Below, piece after piece: positions 39,301 to 52,581 of a DNA stretch of 64,000 bases. The stretch spans positions 1,267,828-1,331,827 of the forward strand of contig VXAY01000172.1 in the NCBI GenBank assembly GCA_013399855.1, read 5' to 3'. The notes below the pieces were generated by a model that was given only the letters and a program-made list of their open reading frames with translations, was not told where the DNA came from and did not search any database. Numbering within the stretch: position 1 is the first letter of the stretch; every line of letters begins with the position of its first letter. Source of the DNA: Oxyruncus cristatus. Lineage: Eukaryota; Chordata; Aves; Passeriformes; Cotingidae. Position numbers and translations under genes: made by a program.

Positions 39301-42300
39301 GGTTTGCTGCAGAATTCACTACCAAGGCTTTTAAGGGTGAAATCACTTATCCACAGATTCACACACCTTTTTATGCTCAGAAACTGTTTTGCTAAAGAGC
39401 AGTCTCCATATATCCAATAACTCAAAGGCTTGTCAGCAGTCTTTGAAAACACTCAGGTTTGTCATGATGACCAAAACCCAAGTTTCTCACAGCAATTAAG
39501 AGAGAAATGGTATATAAAAAAGAGAAACCACATCCACAGCACAGACCAATGTCTGATTCTTTAATTCTTCATGGAAGTGTTAGAAAAATATTTAAGCACC
39601 ACAAAATGATAAGTTGCTATCAAAGTTGCCTTTTGAAGAGTACACTTGGATCCACATCTCCTAACTCAAGTAGACTCACGCTGAAGAACATTCTCTAATC
39701 CTTCAGAGAGAAAGAGGTTATCATGAAGTGATGCCCTACTTACACACCAAGTAGAATATGTCTTCCTCTGCTCAGCAAAATTATGATGCCCAGGATGGAA
39801 GTTTATACATTCCCTTTCCCAGGTGCTTTTGCCCTATTAGTGTTTTCCAGGAAATTTCTATTTTTGCTCAAAGCATAATTGAAACTGTTGATTTTGCTCA
39901 TGATTTAACTTCTATACAATAATTGAAAAAAAAAAAAAAAAAAAGGACGGCCTTTATTTGTTACCTCTTCTTGAAGTCTTACATATAGGTTCTGGATATT
40001 GGTGTTCTCTTTGTTGGTGGTTTCCCTCAAGCCTCTTTAGGAATCAGCAGCTTTTGGAAGATCCTCTCTTTCATCTCCTGATTACATTTTCACTCATTTT
40101 TTAAAATAAGTTTCTAGTCTTGGCAGTCATAAAGGAAAGCTTTATTGTGTAATCCAAGAGCATAATTTAATTTTTTGAACCAGAAAAATAAAATTTAAAA
40201 AGCATGCCAAAATATTTAATATGAAACTAAATTCTTGTTGTTGTTGTTTAACTGGGGAAGGGAGGCAGGGAGAGAAGCGACCAATGCTTAAGACTTAACC
40301 ACACTGAATACTTGTGGTTGACAACTCTTTCATCCACCCCCATTACAATACTTGCAAACATCTGAAGGAATGTGAGACCTGTACTTTGTACGTGCAAACC
40401 ACAGAACTCTCTCTAATTGCACATAAAGCTGGCCTGACCAGGTGTCTTTTCAACAACCCCCAAAACCTGACTGGAGGTGTATGGAAACCTTGTCCCTTTT
40501 TCAACACCATGGTCTGCAGAGCAACAATGCATTTCTCATCAACTGCTGCATGAATTCTGCACAAGCTGGATTTTCCTGCAGGAAAACTAACAGCAGCTGA
40601 CAAGTGTAGCACCTCCTTAGGAGAAGCCCGCAGCTCCATGTACAAAATATCAAAGTGGCATAAAAGCACGGATGCACTTTGGTTCAAACAATTAATAACG
40701 CAGAATCTTTTCACGTGCATTAGAGCACAGTAACTCCACTGCCTTCAGCAAAGTTGCTACTGCTCTCATATGTGAAATATCTGAATCTGGCCTCTAACCT
40801 TAAAAGGTCTGCATATTTCTTATGTCATGCAGCCAACAGTTCTTCAAATCTGTCTTGCTGACATCCTGTAGCCCCAAAGCACATCCATGCCATATTGTGC
40901 TTTTCAATCAGACTTATGTATGTGTGGGATGCAACTGTATCCCTAATGCAGGCCTCCAAGCGAAGTGCAGACTATTAAAAGCATTCCTTCCAATTTTTAA
41001 CAGGATTCTGCCAAAATACTTAAATGTAGCTGGTCAGCAGACTGCACAGTGGTTTCTGCAATGAAGAGAGACATCAGCTTAAGCTCTGTCTGCACCACAA
41101 ATTTAACCAAGCTGGTAGCTGGTTAGCGGTACAGCCGTTAATCTGGGCTCATCTCTCGGTATAATGTAAGCTCAGTCATATTTGCTTCCATTGAGAGAGT
41201 ATCCAAATGTTTCTGTGGCTCTAAGAAGACATGTGTGTGGGTGCGTGTTATTCAGGAACGCAAAAGAAGAAATTTTCTTGGGTTGTTTATCCTCTGATTT
41301 AAGGACAGGCTTTTAAAGGCAAAAAAAATGAAAGGCTGCTCCCAGAACCACTTTGCAAACAGAGACCAGGTGAGTTTTTCTTCAAAGAGTTGGATGGTTT
41401 ACTTTCATATCCTTGGATACTACCCTTTGCTTTTCCTTCTAACGCTGATGCAAAAAAACCACTAAATACAAAAGCTAAACTATAATTTAAACTTTCCATT
41501 GCGTTGAACTGACATTATCAAGCTGTGGGTGGATTCACTGACACAGTAGTGGAAGTATCAGCACTGGTTCCATTCTTTAGAGACGCAGTGCTGCTGGCAC
41601 CCGTACAGAAACGCCTACAAGTCTTGAGAGAATATGATAGTTGACCTAAAATATTTGTATACACTAGGTTATTCAAACAGTTTTCAAAATATTTCTCAGA
41701 GTGAGCCTTATTTCAGTTTGATCTCTGGCTCCGTGCTCAAGAAACATCTTGTACTTAATTGAGAATTTGCTGGGAATCTAGATTATATCCCAGCACTAAA
41801 TGCTTGGCCAAGGAGATCTAGGGTCTCTGCCAGCAGAAATATACACTGGAAGACAGGCTGCCTAGTGTGTTTTACCAGTGCTCCACCACATATTGGACTG
41901 ATTTGAAACCACCCATTGCAATCGCATTCCTCCACAAAAAAACAGTTAAAGAGGGCACATTTCACCATGAACCACCTCAGAAGGATTTGAATTTATATGG
42001 AACTTTTTTAATGTAATCTTTACAGGGAGGGAAGCAATAGGTCCCAGAAAAAAAAGAGAAAAAACCCCAGCCTTTACACAAGTGTGTACAGGTAGCCAAT
42101 TACTCTCATTGGGCTTTATCTTTCTTTGCACACATGCCTCCAAATAGGAATGTAGAAGTTTTGAGTTCTCTTATCCCTTAGAAAGAAGAAATCTATAAAA
42201 TATGTCCATTTTTGCCATTACAACAACTAAAAATCTGCTAGGAGAAAAAAACCCTAAGTTAATTATTTATGAATATTTGAAGGGGAGCAAATAAAAAAGG

Positions 42301-45300
42301 TGTTCTGAAATATCAGAGCTGTCCTACAGCACAAAAAAAAAGAGCTGGGTTAGAATTCAGGGGAAAAGAAAACAGTCCAGTGAACTGACTGTTGGAAGAA
42401 AACTGTTATACAGATGATATGCCCAGATAGCCAAGGAAAATGGCACCAGTCACTTGGGATAATAAGAACTGGTCTACACAGAGCACAATAAAAAGTATTT
42501 TGGCAGGGAGCCTTTAATGTTAGGGACAGAACCCAAACCACAAAGGTCATAGACTAGTATTAAAAAGTCAGCCTTCACCACCAAGAAACATACAGACACA
42601 CATACATTTTATATGAAACACATTTTCTCTATTTTGACAAGGTCTGGCACTTAAGAGGCACTTGAAGCCCAGTTCTCCCTCCTAAGCAAATGCCCAAAGC
42701 ATGGAGCTGGGCCAGGCTCTCCCCCTTTTAAATCCATGCTCCTGCTTTCTGAACTCATGCAGGAGGTGGAAGCCCTGCAGCTCCTCCAGTCAGGTGATTC
42801 AAGTGCCCTGGAGCTCTCTCCTGGCAAAGAGTCAACCTAGACCTGCACCTCCACATGCCAAGGAAGAAAGTCAGCCTCTGGTCCCCAAGATACGTGGTGA
42901 AGATATCGGATATCTAAACTAGTTAATAAAAAATCCAGTGCCCTTCTCCTCGCCTGCCAGCCCCATTTTCAAGGACAACAGTGAGTTCTGGTCAGCTTTC
43001 TCAGGAAATACCTTCAGCTGCCTCCCTGCTGGGATGTCCACACTTTCTGTCTCCCAAGGGTACACGTGCCTTTAGCAGCCTCAGACATGCTTTTAAGCTC
43101 TGCTGAGCACAAGAAACTTCCCCACATGTCTCAGCTTAACCAACAACTCTCTCTCTTCTCTGGTCAGCAGCAGAGATACTTAACTCTCATCATGTACCAG
43201 CCACAGTCTCAGGTCCTCAACTCTGTGAGTTAGAGGATGAATTAGGCTTCCTCAGATCAGCCTTTGACTGAATCCACCCTTTATGTTCACAGTCACATAG
43301 GAAGCCTGTATCATCAGACTTCAATAACCAAAGCAGTACTCCCAGGGATGGGTTTGTGTCCCAAGCAATAGGTTTCCCTTCCTCTGAAGCCACCCCGAAG
43401 TAGCACTGACATCAGATCAATGTCTGACAGTCATTTTCCAAATCACATATTTTTCTTAACAGCATTCACGACCTGAGCTTTTGTTTCTTCACAATGAGCA
43501 GCACACACACAGATTCATCCCATTCATGAACAAAAAGGGTTTGAACATATGCTGACAGCACCGGCAGCATTTGTGCTACTCTGCCCAGGGCTGGTCACTG
43601 ATACCAACTGATGGTCTCTGACACGCAACTCAGCTGTGTGAGGAGGGAGGGGTAGGAGCTGCAGGGAACAGTAACACTTCCCAGTGCTTTGATCATCTTC
43701 AAGGAGGCAGGAGGACACCATTTCTATATACTGGCTGTCCTAGGGCATGGTCTCGCTGCCTGTAGGCTTTTTTAAAAAAAATCATTAACTCGGATCAGGA
43801 GAAGGCTTTTAAAACAAAAACCCAATCTCTCTCTTGAGGCTCACATCCCCAAGCAGTCTCCTAGGCTGCAAAACAGGTTTCCTTCATGTGAAACCTGCTT
43901 AGAAGATGAGGTGCTCTGGAGCTCAACATCCTCCATTTGGTATGGGCACTCAGCGGGCCCTGTCTAGAGCCAGCCCAAACCATACATATGCACCTAAATG
44001 TGTAAAGCATGGGTGCTAGGAATTCAACACCAAATGTCTGGATTGTGGATTTTATCTTGCTGGGCCACATTACTTTTTAGCATAGATACAATTTCTGCTA
44101 ACTGAAATTATGGCACCTGATTCAGTACCTGAAATGTTTGGTTGCAGAGGATTTTCACTCTGACATATTCCAAGAAAATGTGTTATTGCCCATATTTAGC
44201 CCTGTGGGACACAATTTCAGAGTTCACTCTCAGGTGATGTGGTGCAAAAGGCTCTCTTCTCCTACTTGTCCTGCTGCTGCTGTCACTAGAGGGGAACTTG
44301 AGCAGCCTTCCTTGAATATCCCTTCCTGGAGTTTGGATGAACTGCAATGCAACTCCAAGGTTTCTGGGTTATTCTTTATCGCTAGAAACTGAGTTCCACA
44401 ACTGCAGCCCTACATCCATCAGTTCCACTTCCTCTTCTAATGATTGGCTCTGCAAACGTGCCCACACCAATACCCACCACCAGGACCCTATCCTCCCCTT
44501 GGACTGGTAGTTAGTCCTGTGCCCACCCAGGCAGTATTTGACCCAGAAACCCACCTCTCTGTAAGCTCTTCACACCCCCCATAAATCCAGTCCATTAAAA
44601 TATATAAAAAAACTTAGCAATGCAAACTCCTGAAAATTATAAATAGTGCAGCTTTCCCTCTCCTGGCCTCCATAATACAGAATGTTTTAAGAGCAAATGG
44701 GGCAGAACAGCCACTCTTCAGTAAGTGTCCCACAATCCCCACCCTATTCTCTACTGACCTTGAATAATTTTAGATTGTTCCACTTCCCAAGAGGGCACCA
44801 CATTATTAACCCCACAAAACACCACACTGGTTTCTCAATAGCAAATCCAATGACTGGCACTATTAGAATAAGTACATGGATCTCATTTCCTCCCTGCTCT
44901 CTCATCCAAGGACATTAGAGAGACTCAGACAGCTTTACAATCTAGTTAAAATTCCCCTCACCCCACATGGGTGACTATCCTGGCAAATTGTTGATGAATC
45001 TAATCTCTTTTTGTTGTTCCCATAGCTAAATTGTTTACCAAACTTCAAAAGTAAGGCAAACTAATTTAGATTATAGCAGAGTGCCACCTAGTGCTAAGCA
45101 GGTTTGAATTCTAAAGGCGTGCTCTTATCTACAAGAAAATATTCACCAAAAATTTACTCTTCAGTTGTACTGGCAGTATAAGACACCCTCCCTGAGAGGG
45201 TGCAAAGAAAGCAGATGAAATAACAGTGGGGGAAATTATAAAAGAGTCTGTACTAATTACACTCTTTGTAAAGTTGACAAGGCTCTGCGGCTAATGACAC

Positions 45301-46997
45301 TCTGCAATTCTAGGTGAGTGCATTTACACTCTTACACATGGTCCAGATGCATTTACTTTTTGTCCCACCAAGAGAAAATCTAAATCCCCTGGCTGAAGTG
45401 TGCACATCACATAATACCAGGAACATCTTCTGTATTACAGATGCAAGGCATCCACTGATCCCAGCAAACATCAGACAAAATCTTTGGAGGTCCCACAACT
45501 CCCTGAAGAGACACAAGGTAAAAACTCTGCTTGTGGACTCTGAAAATGGCCAAGGACATAAACAGAGATGCGAGTGTCAAAAGTTTTCACTCCTTAAATG
45601 CTCTCACTGATGTTCCAAGGGACATATTAGGTTGGCAGAGCGTGGGGGCAGGAAGAACTTCACTGATAGCTCCACCAAAGATTAAGCATTTCCTACTGTC
45701 AAGTTAGAGAAAGCATCTCCCTGGCTAGGATGATATTCCCATGCTGCCATTCTTCCACGCATTCCGTTCTTCTCTGAGACCAACAAAGGAAAAATTGAGA
45801 AATGTCAATTTATTCATTTTTTAAAATTTCCTAAACCTTCAACACACCCAACAACAGGTGTTTTGTAAAATGAGATTTCCCAGAAAATGATACCCAGATT
45901 ACAGGAACCTCAGTCCCTTCTCTTGGTGAGCTCTACATGTGGTAATGAACAACTGGCTCAGACAGGTTGCTGGGGTGGAGCACAGATATTCCCAGGAAAA
46001 CACAGTCTGAGGTACAGTCTGTGTGCTGCTCAGTTCTGTCTTCTTCCTTGGGTGTGTTTGAGAGAAAGCTGAGATTATCTGACATTTATTACCAAAAACA
46101 AAGCCTATATAGAGGCTACTAGAAATTGGCAGAATGGAGCAAGAAATAATTCAATTAATTTTTCTGAATTACTATTCCAATTCTTGTGTCATCCTCTTCA
46201 GTGCTTTTTGACAGAACACTGTGGCCACTGTTTGTGTTTGGAGCCTGTTACAATTTAAAAATATGGACTGTGGCATAAAAGTTATCAAATCCTTCTGTTT
46301 CACAGGACAAAAAGACTTCATAGTTGCTTAGTAAATGTTTCTAAATATGAAAAGTACACCTTTGCAGAACATGATTCTGTGAGTTGCTCTTTTCACTTCT
46401 TTTTGGGTTAAAACCAGTTGAGTTTGAGAGGGATGAAACACGATGGTGTAGCAATTTGAACCCTTTGCTGTGCAGCTACTGTATGAACAAAATCAACCTG
46501 AGCTACTTTCCTCATGTGGCAACCAAAAGCCATCTTTTGGGTCACATCTACTGTGATTGGTGGCTCCAGCTAGCAAAAGTGTGTACCTGTACACAGTTTC
46601 ATACTGCACTCTGTGTGACAGAGTTCATACTCTATAGGTAAATGAAAGTGTCCCTTTTTTTTAAGTCTTAAAATGCAGAGCTCCCTTCACTCAAAACTTT
46701 CAACAGTAATTAAGACAAAATTGAACTGTGTCTAATCCCAATTATTTAAAAAAAAAAAAAGAAAAGGGGAAGTATGCACCCACTCCACCTTTTCAGAATT
46801 ACCCCACCCAGCATCCTCCAGAGAGTCTGTATCTTCCGCTCAACCTCAGCAGTCCACTATCTCCAGCATGCTGCAAGAAATGAAACCTCCACAGCTGGCT
46901 CAGCTCTCTGGTCCTGCAAACCCTCTTGCTTGTGGCAGAGAGAGAATTAACTCCATCCTGGTTAGAGTAATTCACAAAAATATCCTTTTCCTCTTAC
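33374..46997. other. Intergenic sequence, no gene seen
   Basis: Nearly 14 kb without a recognisable gene. It contains A14 at 37756-37769, A19 at 39926-39944, A13 at 46748-46760 and a short exon-like segment at 37022-37068 (see findings). The longest frame, 125 codons on the minus strand at 40343-40720, resembles nothing known and has no splice support. Confidence 0.5.
39926..39944. repeat. Poly-A homopolymer (19 bp)
   Basis: Uninterrupted A run. No target duplication or retroposed gene body was recognised upstream. Confidence 0.9.
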
Positions 46998-47233
46998 AGG
47001 ATGCCCAGACAGAGGCAAAATGAAGTGCTGCTGTTGCCTACATTTCCCATTTTACTGAGAACGAACTTACATCAGCCCAAGTACAGCAGGTGCAACGTGC
47101 TCTTCCACCATCTAAGATTCTGTCCCACACGCTGGTGTGCTGCGGAGAAATTTGTGCATCTTTGCAAGTAAGTATGTGTCATCATCACCACAACACCTAT
47201 ATGTTTTTAAACATATTAAATAATATTTCTCTT

Positions 47234-47272
47234 TTTATATATAAATATATATATATGTGTATATATATATAT
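47234..47272. repeat. TA/TG microsatellite
   Basis: TATATATAAATATATATATATG followed by TG and more TA dinucleotides. It lies between an exon-like segment (47000-47167) and a long hairpin (47356-47431). Confidence 0.9.
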
Positions 47273-47355
47273 GGCAAGGCAGCACACCTCAGTTTTACAG
47301 AAGTGAGATGCCCTCATGTTACACACAGGGAAACTGAGACACGTGGGTAAAGCCC

Positions 47356-47431
47356 TTTGGCAAAGGCTTCCCTGTCGACTTGGGAGCTGCACTTTGATGT
47401 CTCCCAACTCGACGGGGAAGCTTTTGCCAAA
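47356..47431 (+). repeat. Long inverted repeat: 76-nt hairpin with 31-bp stem
   Basis: The left arm (47356-47386) starts TTTGGCAAAGG and ends CTTGGGAG. The right arm (47401-47431) starts CTCCCAACTCGACG and ends TTTTGCCAAA. The loop is the 14 nt 47387-47400. Aligning the left arm with the reverse complement of the right gives 28 of 31 matches. In a plus-strand transcript two of the three differences are G:U wobbles and one is C:C, so the RNA is paired almost end to end. On the minus strand the two wobbles become A:C mismatches, which favours plus-strand transcription. Size and shape match a microRNA precursor, but I do not recognise it as a known one, and an old palindromic mobile element is also possible. 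Confidence 0.85.
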
Positions 47432-47499
47432 AAACCTCCATCCAAGGTGCCTTTCTCCAGCTACAGCACTCCCCACTGGTGCTCTTGAAGTGCCATTTG

Positions 47500-47557
47500 C
47501 ACAAGGTCAGCTGCCGTGTTTAAGCTCTGACTCCAGTTTAACACAAGGTCAGCTGCC
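47500..47557 (+). repeat. Short direct repeat, 42-bp spacing
   Basis: CACAAGGTCAGCTGCC occurs exactly at 47500-47515 and 47542-47557. The following bases also share diverged AAGCTCT/GAGCTCT and GTTTAA words, suggesting two copies of a roughly 42-bp unit. Confidence 0.85.
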
Positions 47558-49539
47558 TACCCAGAGCTCTGGTTTAAGAGACCAGTTTCCATTGACAAGT
47601 TGATGTCCCAACCAAGGACCTTTAAACTCAATCCAGCCACCAACAAGGAGTCCCCTGTTACAAAACTGCACAGACAAAACAAAGGGACTGAGCCCAAATC
47701 CCCTGCTTGATACCCGCTGGTGGAATCCTCTTTGGAATATTGCATTTGAACTGCTCCAAGTGAAACGCAATGCTCAGCTGTAAAATATTTTCTTTTTGGC
47801 AGCTCACAATCTTGTTCCAGAGGCACATGTGAAATACATTCCTGGGTAATCTTGGAGTGAAGTGGGCCAGATGGTAGCAGTCAGATGTGACCCAATTCTT
47901 CTTAAGCTCTCATATTTTCATAAATGTGTGCTTAAAAACCTCACGCTTCTCTCCCACAACATATATATATCTCAGCCCCTTTTTTTCAGGCAGTTGCAGG
48001 CACATACAAAGCTGTCACCTTCTGGCACCCTGTGTCTCGGGGAGAAAGGAGCTGTGCACATCTGTAACGGAACAAACCATCCCACTGAAGTTTTCCTTCC
48101 ATTTCCCATGGATCGAGGGGATATCAGGCAGCCTTCTGGTTTAAGGAGGGCGAGGGAGCGGAAATACTTTCTTCAGACTTTACTGAAGGGAAACAGATAG
48201 AAGGCGGGGGGGAAAGGGAAACTGGTTCCATTTGTTATATCAGCTGGAGGGGAGGGAATGTCTTTCAAAATGGCTGAGGGAATGGCTGTAGAGCATTCTA
48301 GCTTAAGGTTTAGACTTGTTTTTCTCAGAAAGACTTTAAAATGCCTGATTCTTGTTCAATTAAGCATGCATGCAGGCCCTCCCCTGCTTCCGGAGGGTTT
48401 ACTTTTTGCTCTTATTTTCTTTCCACTGTCTAGCACAGGGTATCTGACTCATATCCCTGGTGTCTCAATGTTTCAACATTCACTGCAGTATCACAGAGTT
48501 CAGGGTTAGTCCATGTGGCTATCCCTGTAAAATCCAGCACCACAGGAGGACCACCTCCAAGAGCAGGGGAAGGAAAAGCCCTGCCAGCCCAGGTGGCAGC
48601 TGGAGCTGACCAGTGTCAAAGCAGGGGTAGGATGGTCCTGGCCCTACTTTGTGCAGGACTCCCCACCCAGCTCACAGTGGTTTTAGGATGCTGGGTCTGA
48701 TTTCACATGTACACTCAGACAAACCTCTCCATAAAACTACATTTTTCAGTGTTTTTTCTCTGACAAAAAACTTATTAGTACTCGGTCATCGCTATCCTGC
48801 ATAATTATGATCCCTGCAGAAAAATAAACCAAATAATTCACTAACAAATCAGTCTTTCCCAGCTGAGGAGAATCATAATGGGAGTTGCCTGTTAAAATGG
48901 CTTTTCTCCCCATCAGAAGAGTTCAGGAAAGGGTTAATACATGCTAGGAATTTTAGAAGTGCATCATATTAAGAAGAAAACAAAACTAATGTTCGGCAGG
49001 TGTCTACAGCCTGCCATGGCAAGCATGCCTTTGGATGATCCGTGCCTGGATTTTACATTCGATAGAAAATGGGATGTCAGCAAACAGAGCTCATACATAC
49101 CCTTTCCTGTGCCCTGTAGCCTTGCACCAGCATGGTCCTCCCTCTTGAGGTTCCCCTGCACAACCAGCAGCACCACCATCATACTCCAGCCCGGCTGGAG
49201 CTGGTGCATGGACTCGTGGACATCTCACTTAATTTAGAAGGTCTTACTCTTCCACCTTTAGAGGAAAAGCTGAACGGAAGCAACTTATTCATTAGAAGCA
49301 TATTAAATAAAGAAAATTTCAAACCAATACACACATTTAGTTCCATATTGTAGATGATCAGTTTGAATTTATCTTCCAAGGCGGAGCTCAGCCTCCCTGA
49401 TGGTGGCTGGGTGCAACTGCTCACTGGGGAAGGGCTCACACACACACTGCACAGGCAGAAGCTGCCTTTGGCAGCGACAAGTGCAACCCAAGGATCCAAC
49501 ACCTGCATCTCACCAGTGTCATGGGCTCTCATTGTCTGC
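47558..49539. other. Intergenic sequence, no gene seen
   Basis: Moderately GC-richer than the left half of the window, with many short frames on both strands (up to 112 codons at 47862-48200). None has recognisable domains or a convincing exon structure. Confidence 0.5.
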
Positions 49540-49637
49540 AAGGAAGAGGCAACTGGAGTTGTTTAGCCTGGAGAAGAGAAAGATCAGCGGGGACCCAATC
49601 GTTCTCTACAATCGCTCTCTGAGTTGGGAGGTGTGAA
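49540..49637 (+). mobile_element. CR1 LINE internal 3' fragment
   Basis: Words typical of the region near the 3' end of avian CR1 appear in order: AGGAAGAGGCAACTGGAG, TTGTTTAGCCTGGAGAAGAG, GATCAGCGGGGACC, then TCTCTACAA. Similarity fades after about 49637. It is more diverged than the copy at 26543-26675 and lacks the terminal octamer repeat. Confidence 0.8.
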
Positions 49638-50794
49638 CGTCTTTCCACCCGGGCAGATTTTCATCTTCTGGTAAAACAGATGGCAAAACAGGCAGTGACC
49701 CATCCAGCTCCAATCTGTACCGAGCTTGCAGTCAGAGATGAATTAGGGGCACTATAGCACAACTGGAAAAACAGGACTGGCCATTGCTACAAAACAGAAT
49801 ATTCAGGATCAGATAGGTAAAGGTAACCCGTATAGCCTGTATCACAGCTGGGATATTCAGGGTAAAACTGGAAGAAAAAGTTCAAAAGCTTCATCAATAC
49901 AAATGTGCTTCCTTTAAGGGCAGTGGCCAAATTAACCACTATTAGTTTCTGTATGTTAAGGAAAATGCTAATGTAGAGCCACAGAATACCTGGGGGAGGA
50001 AAGATATTCAAAACCTGCTTGAATAAGGAAGGAAAATAATGAAATCCAAGTGTCCCATAGGGTGCAGGGAAGGCAAGGGTATGATTTCTGAAGAACAGAG
50101 GGCTTCTATCTACATACTGACCCCACAAGCTTTTTAATAGAATAATGTCCCAAGATGAACGTGAGGAAAATCCTTTAGTAAAGTCTGCTTTGTGACAGGT
50201 TTTGACAAAACGTTGTACAACATACTTCCCATTGTCTTTTCTCTACTAGAATATAAAAGTATTTGACTTGTTAAAAAGTCAAATTCTAATAGTTTAGAGA
50301 ATGAGAATCTTAAACCCACCATCTGGCCTGCAATGCACTGTACTGGTGAGGACACTCCTTTGCTAAGAAAAGTAGGATGATCCATCCATGCAAATCCCAT
50401 TTTACAGCTCTCTCCCTCCTTTCAAATTACTCAAGAAATATGTGATTATTTCCTAGAACACATCCACTGCTGAACTAACCAAACTCCCCCTGCCAGTGTT
50501 TGTAAATCACTTGTCTGTTATAATTAAGAAAATCCAGTGGTTCAATCCCCTCTTTTTTTTTGTCAGTCATATGAGAGCATGTATTTCCCTCCCTCAGAGT
50601 CACCTTTCCACTTCAAGCTTAAGTTTGTAACCATAAGTGACTATTTGTTAGTGCCAGATTAAAATTTGCCCAGTGTGAAATTTCCATATTCATGATAAGA
50701 AAGGGAGGATCTTTTTCCAAATGAATGCCAACAAAAAGCCACAAGTTCACTTGCAGCACCACAGGTCAGGAGGCAAGAATTGTCATTATATTAT

Positions 50795-50816
50795 TTTATA
50801 TATATGTATATATATA
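50795..50816. repeat. TA microsatellite
   Basis: TATATATATGTATATATATA-type tract. A simple repeat only. Confidence 0.85.
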
Positions 50817-52581
50817 CAGGCAGTGTCTGGTGCATGAGAGTCAAGGAGAAACAAGTATGAACATTACTCAGCCAAAGCCACCAAAGGCAAACAAGTCTAA
50901 TCATCATGCTGATGTACCTGCAGTAGAAATGGTGTGCCAAAACTACTGTTTTGATTGGCTTTTTCTCTCAACCATATTCAGTAACTATGGAGCCTCCCTG
51001 CTGTAACATTTCATCAAACCATCAGCTGTAGCTGGATTGATTTTGGATCACAGGACATTGATTTCGGATCACCCAGTGGTGGGTTTTACTGCTGTTTAAA
51101 TGCAGCTCTGTCCTGAATATGACTCTGGACTGAAACTCCTTGAGAACTACCAGGAACAAACCTCGTGAAGGGCCTTTGAAAATTTGAAGAGCCAAGGGAA
51201 AACAAAAGAGTCAGGCTGAGGTTACAAAAGACTTGCATGTTGGCCTGATTAAAAACTTATTACTTTGCACACAATACTCATTGCCTCCGTTTCATGTACA
51301 TTCCATTAAATACATATTTAACAGCAATGTGGAACATCAGATGTGCAGCAAGACCATGTGCACAGAGCACAGCACCCCCAGGCCAAGCTCTCTGCACACA
51401 CAACTTCATGCAGACGCATCCAGCCTGGAACTCGTGAACCAATTCCCATGATTTTCAGTGAGACAAGTTTTCAATTAAGCAAAAAGCTGGACTGTCAAAT
51501 AAGCCATTTATGGCAGCTTTCCCCATCTGCAGCCCTCCCCTCTATGCACAAAATCCCTTTCTGCTATTTGCTGTAGAGTTATGATTTGTTCCCAAAGGGT
51601 ATTTCTGGGGAGATAGTGCTTGCAGCCTGAGTTATTATAGTTGGCAAGAATTCAGAACCCAAAAAGCAGATACAGGCCATAGTTCCCCTCAGCCTTTTCT
51701 TGCAGCACACCTAAACTGGAATTTCTATTATGCTATCTGCAACAGTAGAATCTGTGACATTGGTCAGGCTCCAAAGAGATTGGAGGAATTTAGGAATAAA
51801 CTTTCCACTCAAACCTGCATCAGCCTTTGTGCCAACGTGTTCCTTCGCTCATTTCCAGTCAAACAAATTTTAATCTGTTGAAGAATGAAGGAAAAAAGTA
51901 AAATCAACCCATTAAATGAGAACGCTGCATACAAAATCCTCTTCCCCTCTTTCAGAGAATTTTATGGACTGCAATTGCCTGCATGCTGCTGCTAAACTGC
52001 AAATATTGCAGGAGAAAGTAATCCAAGGAAGTGAAACTGCTGCAGGAACACCACGTGGGTTGGCAATGATGATGTGCCATTCAGCAAGGCTCACCAAAGA
52101 AGGGTGATCTTGACAGTGCTCCACAAGCTGCAGTGGGTGGAAGAGGCCACACAGCCAACTCCTGCCACTTCCCAAAGAGCACACACCAGCATATGGACAC
52201 AGCCAGTCCCACGGAGCCTCCAACTGCAGCATCAGCACAGAGTAACATTATCTGGACAGCTGAAGCCTCAGCCAAAAGTTTCAGGAAACACAGGTCCTAG
52301 GTGAGCTGTAGCCATTCCTCTCTTTGATGCTGGGGAGAACAAACCTGATTTATTGCTGGAAATGACCTGGAATGTCATCCTATTCTTAAGAGGGAAAAAC
52401 CATTTTGAAACATCATGTATAATTTAATGAAACATATTAGAGCAAGAAGTCTACTCAGGAAAAGGTGTTTCAGAGGCACAACCCTAGGAAGTCTTCTAAC
52501 AGCAACTTGAAAGATAATCATTCAAGGAGTTTGGTTTGGTTTTGTTGTTTCATTTTGTGTTTTTGGTCGGTTGGTTGGGTT

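Noticed and set aside
39926..39944. Poly-A run as the tail of a processed pseudogene
   Set aside because: No gene-like sequence upstream and no flanking direct repeat could be found.
40343..40720. 125-codon ORF on the minus strand
   Set aside because: No recognisable domain, no splice or promoter support, and an overlapping ORF on the other strand. A frame of this length is expected by chance in 64 kb.
49179..49541. 120-codon minus-strand ORF
   Set aside because: Unrecognisable, overlaps several plus-strand frames and abuts a CR1 fragment. Most likely a chance frame in locally GC-richer sequence.
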